24,375 bases of DNA from the IMG/VR virus record IMGVR_UViG_3300036945_001187, positions 1-24,375 of that record. One strand, written 5' to 3'. The notes beneath the pieces were generated by a model. That model had not been told where the DNA came from. It saw nothing but the letters and a program-made list of their open reading frames with translations, and made no database searches. Shown here piece by piece: positions 6,750-14,078 of the stretch (position 1 is the first letter of the stretch; the number at the start of each line of letters is the position of its first letter). The stretch comes from a virus. The position numbers and the translations under genes were made by a program.

Positions 6750-6790
6750 AAAAAAGCCCCGTATTACTCACGTAGTACGGGGCTTCATTA
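6750..6790. terminator. Bidirectional terminator between convergent units
   Basis: AAGCCCCGTA (6754-6763) pairs with TACGGGGCTT (6776-6785), with a further inner TAC/GTA pairing. Upstream A-runs and T-rich flanks let it work on both strands. It separates the rightward cassette from the leftward portal gene, whose stop is at 6806. Confidence 0.9.
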
Positions 6791-6805
6791 TTAATACATT
6801 CGCCA

Positions 6806-8770
6806 TTACTCTTTCGGCTTTATTTTGTTCATAGCCTTTAAAATTTTGTCTTTGGTTTCTTTCGGCACATCCGTAAAATACGGATGTTTTTCGCCAAATA
6901 AATCACCGTCCTTGCCTGCATTATGTCTAAATGTCATCGGCACTTCTTCTGTGCTGGGCAATGATTCAGGCTGTACCTCGTCAGCCTCAGCCAAAGCGAT
7001 AACATCGCAACGGCAATTCCAACCGTTGGGCGGGAAAAAGCTATTCCAAAAACTATCGGTGATGGGCAATGTAACACCATCAAGAGCGGCATGGGCTTCG
7101 CGTGTGCGCTCGTCATTGATAGCCACATATTGCAAATAAGGGAAATCTTCGCGCTCTGCCCAAAGTTCGCCCCAACGGGCTGCCATTTGTGCTGTGCCTA
7201 TGCTGGTGTTATATTCGGACTCCAGCCAAGTTTCATTGTAGATGGTATTGATGCCCTGTGCTACTTCTTTGAAGTCGCTGAAGCTCCTTACCACATCGTT
7301 TTCATCTGTCATCGCATCCACCATATCGGCTATGTTATGGTAGTTTTTGAATGCCGCAAAACTGTAAACGCTTTCGCGTAGTTGTTGCATCATTTTGTAG
7401 TCTTTATCTTCTTTGTCGATTTTCAACCAGCTTTTGCCTGTGCCTTTTTCTACGGCTTTCCAAAGCTCTTGCACATTGTAAAGCCAAAGAGCTGCATCCA
7501 AGTCTCCTTTTTTGAGTTTGCCGTCATAGACATTTTTAGCAGCTTTTTGGTACAACTCATCCAAGGTCTTAGGCTTTGCCAAGGCATATTTCTTGGGTGA
7601 GCAGCACAGAGAGCCAAGAGGATAGAACTCTTTAGTTAGCTTTTTTTTTTGCGGCTCAGGTGTAGGTATGCTTTTGCTATCCTCTTTATCTTTCTGCTCC
7701 AGTTCCAAGAATTGGATTTTATAGCCATCCAAAGGATAACCAAAGCCTATTAAAAAAGGGATAAGCTCATCATTGACATGAAACTGCAAATCTCGGAGAA
7801 TGGAAGCCACAAATACTTCAAACACGCTTTTGTGTACATCAGCCGTACCTGCATAGGCTTCGTTGCTGCTTGTGCCTGTTTGACCCACAACGACTTTACT
7901 ATTGCTGTTATCGCTGTAATCGATAAGCTCTAGGTATATTTTGTAGGCATCTGTATTGCCACTTTCAATAAATTCTAGCTCATCATTTTCATCCAGCACA
8001 GCCCAAGAATTACTACCAAGGTTGGCAAGCATCTCGCCTCTTCTATCTACTTCGGTTTGGTCGCTGGTATCAGTTTTAGCGATGGTAATTGGCATTCCAA
8101 ATTTTTCACTTCTACGGCTCCAGTCGCCCAGCGCATAGCGTTTGCGGATAACATCTTGGCTTGCAATCTGCAAAAGCCCAAGATCAAATTTGCCGCCCAT
8201 TTCCATTAGCCACTTGCCAATATCTGTATCTCGGTACGGAATGCCCTTGGTGTCGCTTGGAGTGATAAGGATTTCGCCCGTTTCGGGGCGTACGTGTTCG
8301 CGTGGCATAAGGGTTATTTCTGAAAACTCGCCGCTTTTTTTGTTCTGTTCTCCAAACTCTACCAAGCTATGTCCCCAAAAATAGGTATCAACAAATGTGC
8401 GGATATAGTCTATAAACCATTTGCGTTGCAGCAAGTCCGTTGCCACTTTGTTTTCTTTGCCTTTGCTGTCTCGCAATTGGAATCCAGCAGCCACCACGCT
8501 TTCGCGTAGTAGCCGCATTTGACTGAATAAATGCCCATCCCGCCATACTTCTCGGTAAATGGCATATAGGTTACGTCTATCAGGGCGCAGCGGGTTCTCG
8601 GCTGAAAGAATCGCATCCCCCAGCGTTTTTAGTTGCAGTTCTACTCTGTAGTTATGCAGCCGCTTTATTTGCGGAAACATTCTACGACCCTTCGGGCTGG
8701 CTAAAGAGGCGGATTTATTGGCTCCAAAAATGGAGCGAAAACCACTGGCTATTCTTTGAAAAAAATTCAT
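6806..8770 (-). CDS. Portal protein (DUF935) fused to Mu gpF-like head morphogenesis domain
   Basis: This 654-residue protein joins two Mu proteins. Residues of about 35-365 match DUF935, the Mu gp29 portal (RRNLYAIYREVWRDGHLFSQ, FVDTYFWGHSLVEF, RRGEMLANLGSNSWAVL, GQTGTSS). Residues of about 400-654 match the Mu F head morphogenesis family, with YLQYVAINDERTREAHAALD at 545-564, FWNSFFPPNGWNCRCDV at 574-590 and a final HPYF. The portal would be the DNA channel at one capsid vertex; gpF acts early in head assembly. The linker (370-400) is rich in K, P and S and contains CCSPKKYA, encoded by a 27-bp sequence repeated in the DUF6046 gene. The gene is last in the leftward packaging module and follows a 114-bp spacer with repeats. 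Confidence 0.9.
   Translation of the reverse strand: MNFFQRIASGFRSIFGANKSASLASPKGRRMFPQIKRLHNYRVELQLKTLGDAILSAENPLRPDRRNLYAIYREVWRDGHLFSQMRLLRESVVAAGFQLRDSKGKENKVATDLLQRKWFIDYIRTFVDTYFWGHSLVEFGEQNKKSGEFSEITLMPREHVRPETGEILITPSDTKGIPYRDTDIGKWLMEMGGKFDLGLLQIASQDVIRKRYALGDWSRRSEKFGMPITIAKTDTSDQTEVDRRGEMLANLGSNSWAVLDENDELEFIESGNTDAYKIYLELIDYSDNSNSKVVVGQTGTSSNEAYAGTADVHKSVFEVFVASILRDLQFHVNDELIPFLIGFGYPLDGYKIQFLELEQKDKEDSKSIPTPEPQKKKLTKEFYPLGSLCCSPKKYALAKPKTLDELYQKAAKNVYDGKLKKGDLDAALWLYNVQELWKAVEKGTGKSWLKIDKEDKDYKMMQQLRESVYSFAAFKNYHNIADMVDAMTDENDVVRSFSDFKEVAQGINTIYNETWLESEYNTSIGTAQMAARWGELWAEREDFPYLQYVAINDERTREAHAALDGVTLPITDSFWNSFFPPNGWNCRCDVIALAEADEVQPESLPSTEEVPMTFRHNAGKDGDLFGEKHPYFTDVPKETKDKILKAMNKIKPKE
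7579..7605. repeat. 27-bp dispersed direct repeat, copy 1
   Basis: The 27-bp string whose core is GGCATATTTCTTGGGTGAGC occurs exactly here and at 18736-18762, in the same + orientation. Here it is read antisense inside the linker of the portal-F fusion. It contains the short dyad CCAAG...CTTGG. The exact boundaries were checked base by base: the bases on either side differ between the two copies. Confidence 0.85.
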
Positions 8771-8832
8771 GCTATAAAAAGGCTTAATTTAAAAGCGTTA
8801 GTGCTAAATGTGGGATTGTGCGATTTTACCCG

Positions 8833-8871
8833 ATTCGTTCAAATTAAACGAATTTAAACGGGTTTTAAACG
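8833..8871 (-). promoter_or_regulatory. Repeat cluster upstream of the portal gene
   Basis: In the 114-bp gap between the portal gene and the gp36-like gene, TTAAACG occurs three times on the + strand at 8844, 8854 and 8865, i.e. 10 and 11 bp apart, so on one face of the helix. An inverted repeat ATTCGTT/AACGAAT (8833-8839 and 8847-8853) overlaps the first copy. I infer an internal operator or promoter for the leftward portal transcript. No clear -7 box was found. Confidence 0.35.
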
Positions 8872-8884
8872 GTGTTTTTTGATG

Positions 8885-9304
8885 CTAGTATAAGTCGTGT
8901 GTTCTTGGTGTGTTCCCACCATAAATGAACTTCGTTTTTGGTTTATCATCCACCGTTTTTCTTGGTAGCTCGCTGTCCCGTTTGCCATCTTCCAAATCCT
9001 TTAGATATTCAAGCGTAATTTCATAATTATTCTTGATGCGTTCGGGCATTATATTATCGGGAATCCGCTCATATAAGAAATACAACACCAGCGTAACCAT
9101 CCAGCGCACTACCTGCGCAGGGCGGTCTGTGCCAGTGGTGGCAAAAATAGCATCCACATCGTATCTGCTATGCAGCGCATCCCGCACAATTTGCAAGGCT
9201 GTGCCTTCGGCTTCATCTAAAATGATGGGCGTGCTGTCTATGATTTGAGTGAGGCGATTGGTGCGAATAGGTACTTCGTAGTCGCCAGGTGTGAGAAAAG
9301 CCAT
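8885..9304 (-). CDS. Mu gp36-like protein (DUF1320)
   Basis: This 139-residue protein fits the gp36/DUF1320 pattern: MAFLTPGDYEVPIRTNRLTQ at the start, a helix with ILDEAEGTALQIVRDAL, SRYDVDAIF at about residues 47-55, a helix VVRWMVTLVLYFLYERIP, then EYLKDLEDGKRDSELPRK. Family members are head-tail connector-type proteins of Mu-like phages. The start is directly next to the TerL stop on the minus strand, which supports one packaging operon. Its 3' side is the repeat-bearing 114-bp spacer. Confidence 0.75.
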   Translation of the reverse strand: MAFLTPGDYEVPIRTNRLTQIIDSTPIILDEAEGTALQIVRDALHSRYDVDAIFATTGTDRPAQVVRWMVTLVLYFLYERIPDNIMPERIKNNYEITLEYLKDLEDGKRDSELPRKTVDDKPKTKFIYGGNTPRTHDLY

Positions 9305-10873
9305 TTAGTATCTTCTTTTGTCGTGTGAATAATTGCCAACTGCATAGGTGGCATTTTTATTTCGGTGTTTCTTTTGGAGCTTGGATATAGCACCCTCCAG
9401 CGCATCGGGCGCATCATCGTGTACACCTGAATTACCGAATCCGAGTAGCTGGGAAAGAAAAACCTGCATATCGGGGTTGTTCTTTTCCTCCTCAGCAATT
9501 GTTATTAAACCGCGCTCGAATAGTGGTGTAATATTTTCTATGCGCTCGAATTTGTTGGGCTTGCTTTCTTTATCGCCTCTGATGGGTAGGCTTTGCTTTC
9601 GCTCTTCGGCTGCTCGGTCAAATTCAGCCAATAGCAAATCTTGTAAAAAGTTGGCTTCCATGTAGTATTTAGCCCATCGCCCAAATAAATCATACATATC
9701 ATAAAAGCCGTTCACCATTGCTGTAGGCGAGCATTGCCGTACAAATGCTTTTCTGATTTGGAATGTATGCCCTTTTCTGCCAACTGCCATTATAGACTTA
9801 AAATCTGAATTTTTGGTATCTTTGAAAGAAGGGTCGCAGTAGCAAACCAAAGCATCATAGTCATCTATTCTAATAGCTGGAGTGTAATGAATCCACTCGT
9901 TTTTGAACAAAATCCCCTCCTCTATATGATTGTGGAAATATTCACGCTGGGCAGAGCGATAGCCCATTTTTTGCATTTTGGCTATGAGTTTATCCCACTT
10001 ATGAAATGCTTTCCAAGCGAGGCGAGCTTCGGGATGGTTTGGCTCGCAGGCGTTATGGTTTTTATCTTCAATAGCAAATACTTTTATATGTACCAAGCCC
10101 TTTCGTTTGGGCTTGCCATCAATATCCCCAACTATATGCGCCAACACACTTTTTTTGTGAATGCGGTTTCCTGCGCCAATTAAACGCCCTCCATCAATAG
10201 CCAAACAGCCATAAACATCCTCCAAGATATAATCCACTGTTTCCAATACCCTAGTTTGGTTCTTAACCAAATCTTTATCGTCTATGTCGTCAAACACAGC
10301 ATAATTTGGGCGGTTGTTCCCGTTTCGGATACCGCGTGGAGATTGCCCACGCCCAAAAGCCCAAAAGCCACAACCATCTTTTGTGGTAAAATTGCCTGTG
10401 CGCCAGTCCCCGAATGCCGCTTGTTCCCCAAAATCAGCAATGAATCTTTGGTTCTCAAGCAATTCCGCTTGTATGTCCCCAAGTAGTTTATTAGCCTTCT
10501 TTTCATTAGAGGATACCGTAACCATGCCTGTTAGTTCGCCTTTTGCCTTTAGTATCATAGGTATAAAAACCCCAGATATTACGCTTTTGGCGTGTTCCCT
10601 TGCCCATTCCAATACCGCAAAGCAGTCGCGGTCTTTTAATATTTTATCAAATGCTTCTAAATGGAACCAACCAAAATCAATTATTTTGCCTGTTTCCTTA
10701 TCAGTCATATAGTGAGGGAAATAATATTGGCAAAATTTAGCTGGATTAGCCAATAGCTTTTTTATTCGGCTCTCTTTATCTTTTGCACTTTCATTGACAT
10801 TTACGGTGGTTTCCGATTTTATTCGCTTGCACAGTTCGAGCCACTGTAAATACTCACGGTCTTGGTTGTTCAT
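9305..10873 (-). CDS. Terminase large subunit, Mu gp28-like
   Basis: This 522-residue protein is the DNA packaging ATPase and nuclease. The ATPase half has an atypical Walker A, AREHAKS, at about residues 91-97 and a Walker B, YAVFDDIDD, at about 191-199. The nuclease half has CYCDPSFKDTKNSDFKS at about 344-360 and HDDAPDAL at about 485-492, whose aspartates should bind metal. Length is normal for Mu-type TerL. It is coupled to TerS by an ATGA overlap at 10870-10873 and abuts the gp36-like gene. Confidence 0.92.
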   Translation of the reverse strand: MNNQDREYLQWLELCKRIKSETTVNVNESAKDKESRIKKLLANPAKFCQYYFPHYMTDKETGKIIDFGWFHLEAFDKILKDRDCFAVLEWAREHAKSVISGVFIPMILKAKGELTGMVTVSSNEKKANKLLGDIQAELLENQRFIADFGEQAAFGDWRTGNFTTKDGCGFWAFGRGQSPRGIRNGNNRPNYAVFDDIDDKDLVKNQTRVLETVDYILEDVYGCLAIDGGRLIGAGNRIHKKSVLAHIVGDIDGKPKRKGLVHIKVFAIEDKNHNACEPNHPEARLAWKAFHKWDKLIAKMQKMGYRSAQREYFHNHIEEGILFKNEWIHYTPAIRIDDYDALVCYCDPSFKDTKNSDFKSIMAVGRKGHTFQIRKAFVRQCSPTAMVNGFYDMYDLFGRWAKYYMEANFLQDLLLAEFDRAAEERKQSLPIRGDKESKPNKFERIENITPLFERGLITIAEEEKNNPDMQVFLSQLLGFGNSGVHDDAPDALEGAISKLQKKHRNKNATYAVGNYSHDKRRY

Positions 10874-11313
10874 AGAGCCTCTCGTTTATGATTGATAAAG
10901 TCGTTTGCCACTCCTATTACTTCTTTTGCTAAAGAAGGGTTTACTTCAGCTATGTGTTGGGTGAACTCCCTGATTATTTTTACATAATCAGCCCACACAG
11001 TATCTTTTTTCTTTATGGTAGAATACAACTTAGAAAGGGCATCCACATCGCCTTTACTGATTAATTTACCCGTGTTGTTTTCTTTCCACTCCTTTATTTG
11101 AGCAAGCAGTGTTTGCTGCTGGTAATGTATAAGCTCTTCCATCGTTTCTGAATTTGTCATTGATAGAAGATTCTTTCGGGTTCGTTCGCTTTCCCACGCC
11201 CCATCTTTTTTCCACGCTCCTATTGTGGTTTCAGTAGTGCCTAATAATTTGGCTATTTCTTTCTGTGCCATACCTTCCATGTAAAGGATTTTGGCGGCTG
11301 TTTTTGTTTCCAT
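10870..11313 (-). CDS. Terminase small subunit
   Basis: This 147-residue protein has an N-terminal helix-turn-helix, AAKILYMEGMAQKEIAKLLG and then TTETTIGAWKKDGAWE (residues of about 6-41). A helical oligomerisation region follows. This is the usual design of small terminases of the Mu gp27 / phBC6A51 kind, which select viral DNA and hand it to TerL. It is the first gene of the leftward late operon, starting 31 nt from the big palindrome, and it overlaps terL by four bases. Confidence 0.85.
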   Translation of the reverse strand: METKTAAKILYMEGMAQKEIAKLLGTTETTIGAWKKDGAWESERTRKNLLSMTNSETMEELIHYQQQTLLAQIKEWKENNTGKLISKGDVDALSKLYSTIKKKDTVWADYVKIIREFTQHIAEVNPSLAKEVIGVANDFINHKREAL

Positions 11314-11344
11314 ACCTCAAAAATCCATTAAAAAAAGCCCGTTT

Positions 11345-11423
11345 TCAAGTGCTTATTTATTAACAATCGACAAACGTGTATTAATAATACTCATTCGTTG
11401 ATTGTTGATAATTAAGCACTTGA
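11345..11423. promoter_or_regulatory. 79-bp near-perfect palindrome between divergent late operons
   Basis: Two 39-bp arms (11345-11383 and 11385-11423) match at 33 positions around A11384. The outer 11 bp, TCAAGTGCTTA, are identical, as is the centre GTATTA/TAATAC. The arms also share the heptamer AACAATC. It lies between TerS (leftward) and the protease (rightward). It is too far from any T-run to be a normal terminator. I infer a symmetric binding site controlling both late operons. A cruciform or gyrase/nucleoid-protein site is another option. Confidence 0.7.
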
Positions 11424-11435
11424 TTTCTATGTTTT
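11402..11435 (+). promoter_or_regulatory. Candidate promoter for the capsid operon
   Basis: TATGTTTT at 11428-11435 resembles the Bacteroidetes -7 box TAnnTTTG. A TTG at 11405-11407 lies 20 bp upstream, the expected spacing for a -33 element, and overlaps the right arm of the palindrome. It is about 65 nt before the ATG at 11502. A half-site-like TAAAACAAAAT at 11483-11493 lies in the leader. Confidence 0.4.
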
Positions 11436-11501
11436 TCTATCTCATTTTTGTAATCACAACGCAGGTAATTGCACTTTAACACTAAAACAAAATATCATGT
11501 A

Positions 11502-12482
11502 ATGGCTACCAAACCACTAGATTTTGTCCTGAGCGATGAGTCTATAAACGATTGCGGCTTTTGGGTTCCTACTGATGGGATAGACCTTAGCCAATTCCAA
11601 AAGAATCCTATTATGCTATATGCGCACAACTGGGATAAGGTAATTGGTAAATGGGATAATATCCGTAAGGAAAGCGGAAAGTTGATTGCTACGGCTGTTT
11701 TTGATGAAAAGGATGAAGAGGCTGTAAAAATCAAAAACAAGGTGGAACAGGGGATGATGAACGCTACTTCGGTGGGCGTTGATATGCTGGAATTTTCTAC
11801 TGATACGGTATGGCTTAAACCAGGGCAAACACGCCCAACACCAATAAAAACGCAAATTTTTGAAGCGAGTATATTGCCATTTGGCTCCAATAAAAACGCT
11901 TTGCGTTTGCGGCATCAGGGGCAAATGACTACGCTCGGAACAGGTGGAAACACCGATTTTTTAAACATCATTTTACCGAAATTTCCAACCAAAGCAACTA
12001 TGAAACTATTGCTTAAAAAAATGGGACTGAGCGAAGATGCAACTGAAGAACAGGCACTGAAAGCCTTGGAAAAGCTGCAACTTGCTCGCATCAAATTCCT
12101 GATTGAACTTGGCAAAAACAAAGGGGTTATCACTGAAAAGACTGAAGCCCATTTTACCAAGCTCGCCGAAAACGACTACGAAAACACGGCTGCGCTCATT
12201 GAATCGGCTGAATTGACAAAGCCCGTAGCACCCGTAAAAAATGCTGAGTCTGATGGCAACAAAGCACCTGAAACCATTCCCGTTGTGGATAAACAAGGGG
12301 AATTGGTAAAGGCTATCCAAGAGCTTTCAAAGGGCAGCCAACAAGGCGATTCCAACGACAAAAGCCAATGGACTTATGCCGATTGGCAAGAAAAAGACCA
12401 GAAGGGCTTGGCGGAGCTTCGCAAAACGGATTTCCAAAAATACCAAGAACTTGCAAAGGGCTATCTTGGCAAAAAGAAGTAA
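11502..12482 (+). CDS. Head maturation protease (S78-type) with C-terminal scaffold region
   Basis: The ATG at 11502 gives 326 residues; an upstream TTG at 11469 would add residues without a family match. Residues 1 to about 140 resemble the HK97-type prohead protease: NPIMLYAHNWDKVIGKW with His42, a DEKDEEAVKIKNKVEQG helix, ATSVGVDM with Ser90, and FEASILPFGSNKNALRL. His42 and Ser90 are the expected catalytic pair. Residues 165-326 are helical and charged, ending WTYADWQEKDQ...KYQELAKGYLGKKK, typical of a scaffold. Met167 (ATG at 12000) could start a separate scaffold in the same frame, as Mu Z lies within I. It precedes the major capsid gene by 39 bp. Confidence 0.85.
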   Translation: MATKPLDFVLSDESINDCGFWVPTDGIDLSQFQKNPIMLYAHNWDKVIGKWDNIRKESGKLIATAVFDEKDEEAVKIKNKVEQGMMNATSVGVDMLEFSTDTVWLKPGQTRPTPIKTQIFEASILPFGSNKNALRLRHQGQMTTLGTGGNTDFLNIILPKFPTKATMKLLLKKMGLSEDATEEQALKALEKLQLARIKFLIELGKNKGVITEKTEAHFTKLAENDYENTAALIESAELTKPVAPVKNAESDGNKAPETIPVVDKQGELVKAIQELSKGSQQGDSNDKSQWTYADWQEKDQKGLAELRKTDFQKYQELAKGYLGKKK

Positions 12483-12521
12483 CCCGATTCCTCTAATAAA
12501 ATTAAAAATTGCTAATTAAAA

Positions 12522-13430
12522 ATGGCACTTATCAAAGAAATTTGGGCGCAGGACATTGCAGCCAATCTTTTTCGGGATAGCAGCTTTTTCATGCGCTCGA
12601 AAGACTATAGTCCGTTTGCCGATGAATACGGCGTTGTGCATCTGCCTAATGCGGGTGCTGTCCCTACCATCAATGTAAATGCTGGCGTACCTGGCACGCC
12701 CGCACAACGCACTGATGCGGACAATACCTTCAATTTGGATACCTTCCGTACCACGCCTATCTATATTACCGATGTAGAGCAAATGGAAACTAGCTATGAC
12801 AAACGCATGGCTGTTTTGGAGGAACATATCAATGCTCTTGAATCTGCTGTTGGTGATTGGATGGGCTATCGCTGGGCAACCACAGTAGCAGGGCAACAAG
12901 TTCGTACCACTGGAGCGAACCGAACGCCTTTTCTTTCGGGTGCTACTGGTACTCGGAAAAAAGCTACTAAAGAGGATGTTTTGGCAGTAAAACGCATTAT
13001 GGACAGCCAAGATGTTCCCCAAGAAGGGCGTTATTGTTGCTTGCCTGCGGAAATGTACAATGACTTGCTCGAAGATGAAGACTTGCTCAATTCGCAATTG
13101 ATGGGTACTGCGAACCTACCCAGCGGCGCAGTAAATCGCCTGTATGGTTTTACGGTCTATATCCGAAGTTTTGTAACTCGATATGACAATGCAGGAACCC
13201 CAGCACCCAAAGCCCCTAATGCCGCTGCCGCTGCCGCTGATAATGCGGGCGGTTTATTTTGGCACGAATCGCATGCTGCGCACTCAAAAGGAGGGGTTAA
13301 GATTTTTGAAAATAATGCCGATGCGGTTTATTTTGGCGATGTCATTAGTGCGCAGTTGCGCGGCGGTGGTGCTAAAGCCTATAACAGCCAAATTGGTATT
13401 GTAGCCCTCATTGAAGCGGCTGGAGTATAG
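12522..13430 (+). CDS. Major capsid protein
   Basis: This 302-residue protein directly follows the protease-scaffold gene and is followed by a strong terminator, as expected for an abundant product. It starts MALIKEIWAQDIAANLF, has an N-terminal arm, a beta-rich E-loop-like stretch (HLPNAGAVPTINVNAGVPGT), and a long helix (YDKRMAVLEEHINALESAVG) as in HK97-fold capsids of Bacteroidetes phages. An unusual Ala-rich loop, APKAPNAAAAAADNAGG, lies at about residues 226-242 and may be surface-exposed. The fold is inferred from position and layout. Confidence 0.82.
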   Translation: MALIKEIWAQDIAANLFRDSSFFMRSKDYSPFADEYGVVHLPNAGAVPTINVNAGVPGTPAQRTDADNTFNLDTFRTTPIYITDVEQMETSYDKRMAVLEEHINALESAVGDWMGYRWATTVAGQQVRTTGANRTPFLSGATGTRKKATKEDVLAVKRIMDSQDVPQEGRYCCLPAEMYNDLLEDEDLLNSQLMGTANLPSGAVNRLYGFTVYIRSFVTRYDNAGTPAPKAPNAAAAAADNAGGLFWHESHAAHSKGGVKIFENNADAVYFGDVISAQLRGGGAKAYNSQIGIVALIEAAGV

Positions 13431-13455
13431 TAACAAACAACCCAATCATTTTTAT

Positions 13456-13493
13456 AAAAGCCTGCCGAGGCTTTGTGCACAGCAGGCTTTTTT
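13456..13493 (+). terminator. Rho-independent terminator after major capsid gene
   Basis: AAAAGCCTGC (13456-13465) pairs with GCAGGCTTTT (13482-13491), with a 16-nt loop and a T-run that continues to 13493. It may attenuate transcription from capsid into tail genes and so give more capsid than tail message. It also rules out a start at the TTG at 13473, which lies inside the loop. Confidence 0.88.
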
Positions 13494-13529
13494 CCTTTCA
13501 TTCAATTGTTATCTAACAGTTTTTTAATT

Positions 13530-14075
13530 ATGAAAATCTTTCTTAAAGTATTTCTTGGGGCTTTCCTAGCCTATATTGTTTTCGCAAATCCTTTCAAATC
13601 TTGCCATCCCGTAGAACCCGATGAGGGCAGTATCTTGCCTCAAAAAATGGAAATTGCACCTGTCATTGCAGATACCGAAGTAGCCGAAAAAGTCTATTAC
13701 ACCGAAAAAATGGATTTTGAAATTCCACGCGCAAAAGTGCGAGCGATAACGGTGCAAGATATGCCGCAAAATTACACCGAAGTACCATTGCCCCCATTGC
13801 CTAATGCAGCACCAACGCAAAGCGGCGATATATCACAGCAAAGGCAACAAAATACTAATCCTTGGGATTCGCTTATTAATGGTGGGCTTGGCGTGGGTAT
13901 ATTGGGGCTGTTAGGCTTTGTAGTGAAATCAGATAGGGAAACCTTAAAAAAGTTCAGCGAAGCAGTAGACCAACTAGCCGATTCCAACAGCAATACGCTC
14001 AAGCTTTTGGATGAAAATAGGCAAGCGCAAATGCGTATAGAAACCAAATTGGACAACCTTATTAACAAACCTTAG
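13530..14075 (+). CDS. Membrane-anchored phage protein of unknown function
   Basis: The ATG at 13530 gives 181 residues. An N-terminal hydrophobic stretch (MKIFLKVFLGAFLAYIVFAN) is a signal anchor or signal peptide, followed by a Cys at residue 25 (KSC) that is only a poor lipobox. A proline-rich region (PLPPLPNAAP) follows, then a second hydrophobic segment GGLGVGILGLLGFVV at about 118-132, then a coiled-coil C-terminus ending IETKLDNLINKP. It sits between capsid and sheath genes after a terminator. It might be a lysis or superinfection protein, but no such motif is visible. Confidence 0.65.
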   Translation: MKIFLKVFLGAFLAYIVFANPFKSCHPVEPDEGSILPQKMEIAPVIADTEVAEKVYYTEKMDFEIPRAKVRAITVQDMPQNYTEVPLPPLPNAAPTQSGDISQQRQQNTNPWDSLINGGLGVGILGLLGFVVKSDRETLKKFSEAVDQLADSNSNTLKLLDENRQAQMRIETKLDNLINKP

Positions 14076-14078
14076 TCT

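Noticed and set aside
11469-11501. TTG-initiated extension of the protease gene
   Set aside because: The extra residues do not match the family, and the ATG at 11502 gives the normal N-terminus.
12516-13097. 193-codon open frame on the minus strand
   Set aside because: It is antisense to the major capsid gene, which has better coding character and position; the translation is low in complexity and has no family pattern.
13473-13529. TTG-initiated extension of the membrane protein gene
   Set aside because: The start lies in the loop of the terminator after the capsid gene; the ATG at 13530 begins a proper hydrophobic N-terminus.
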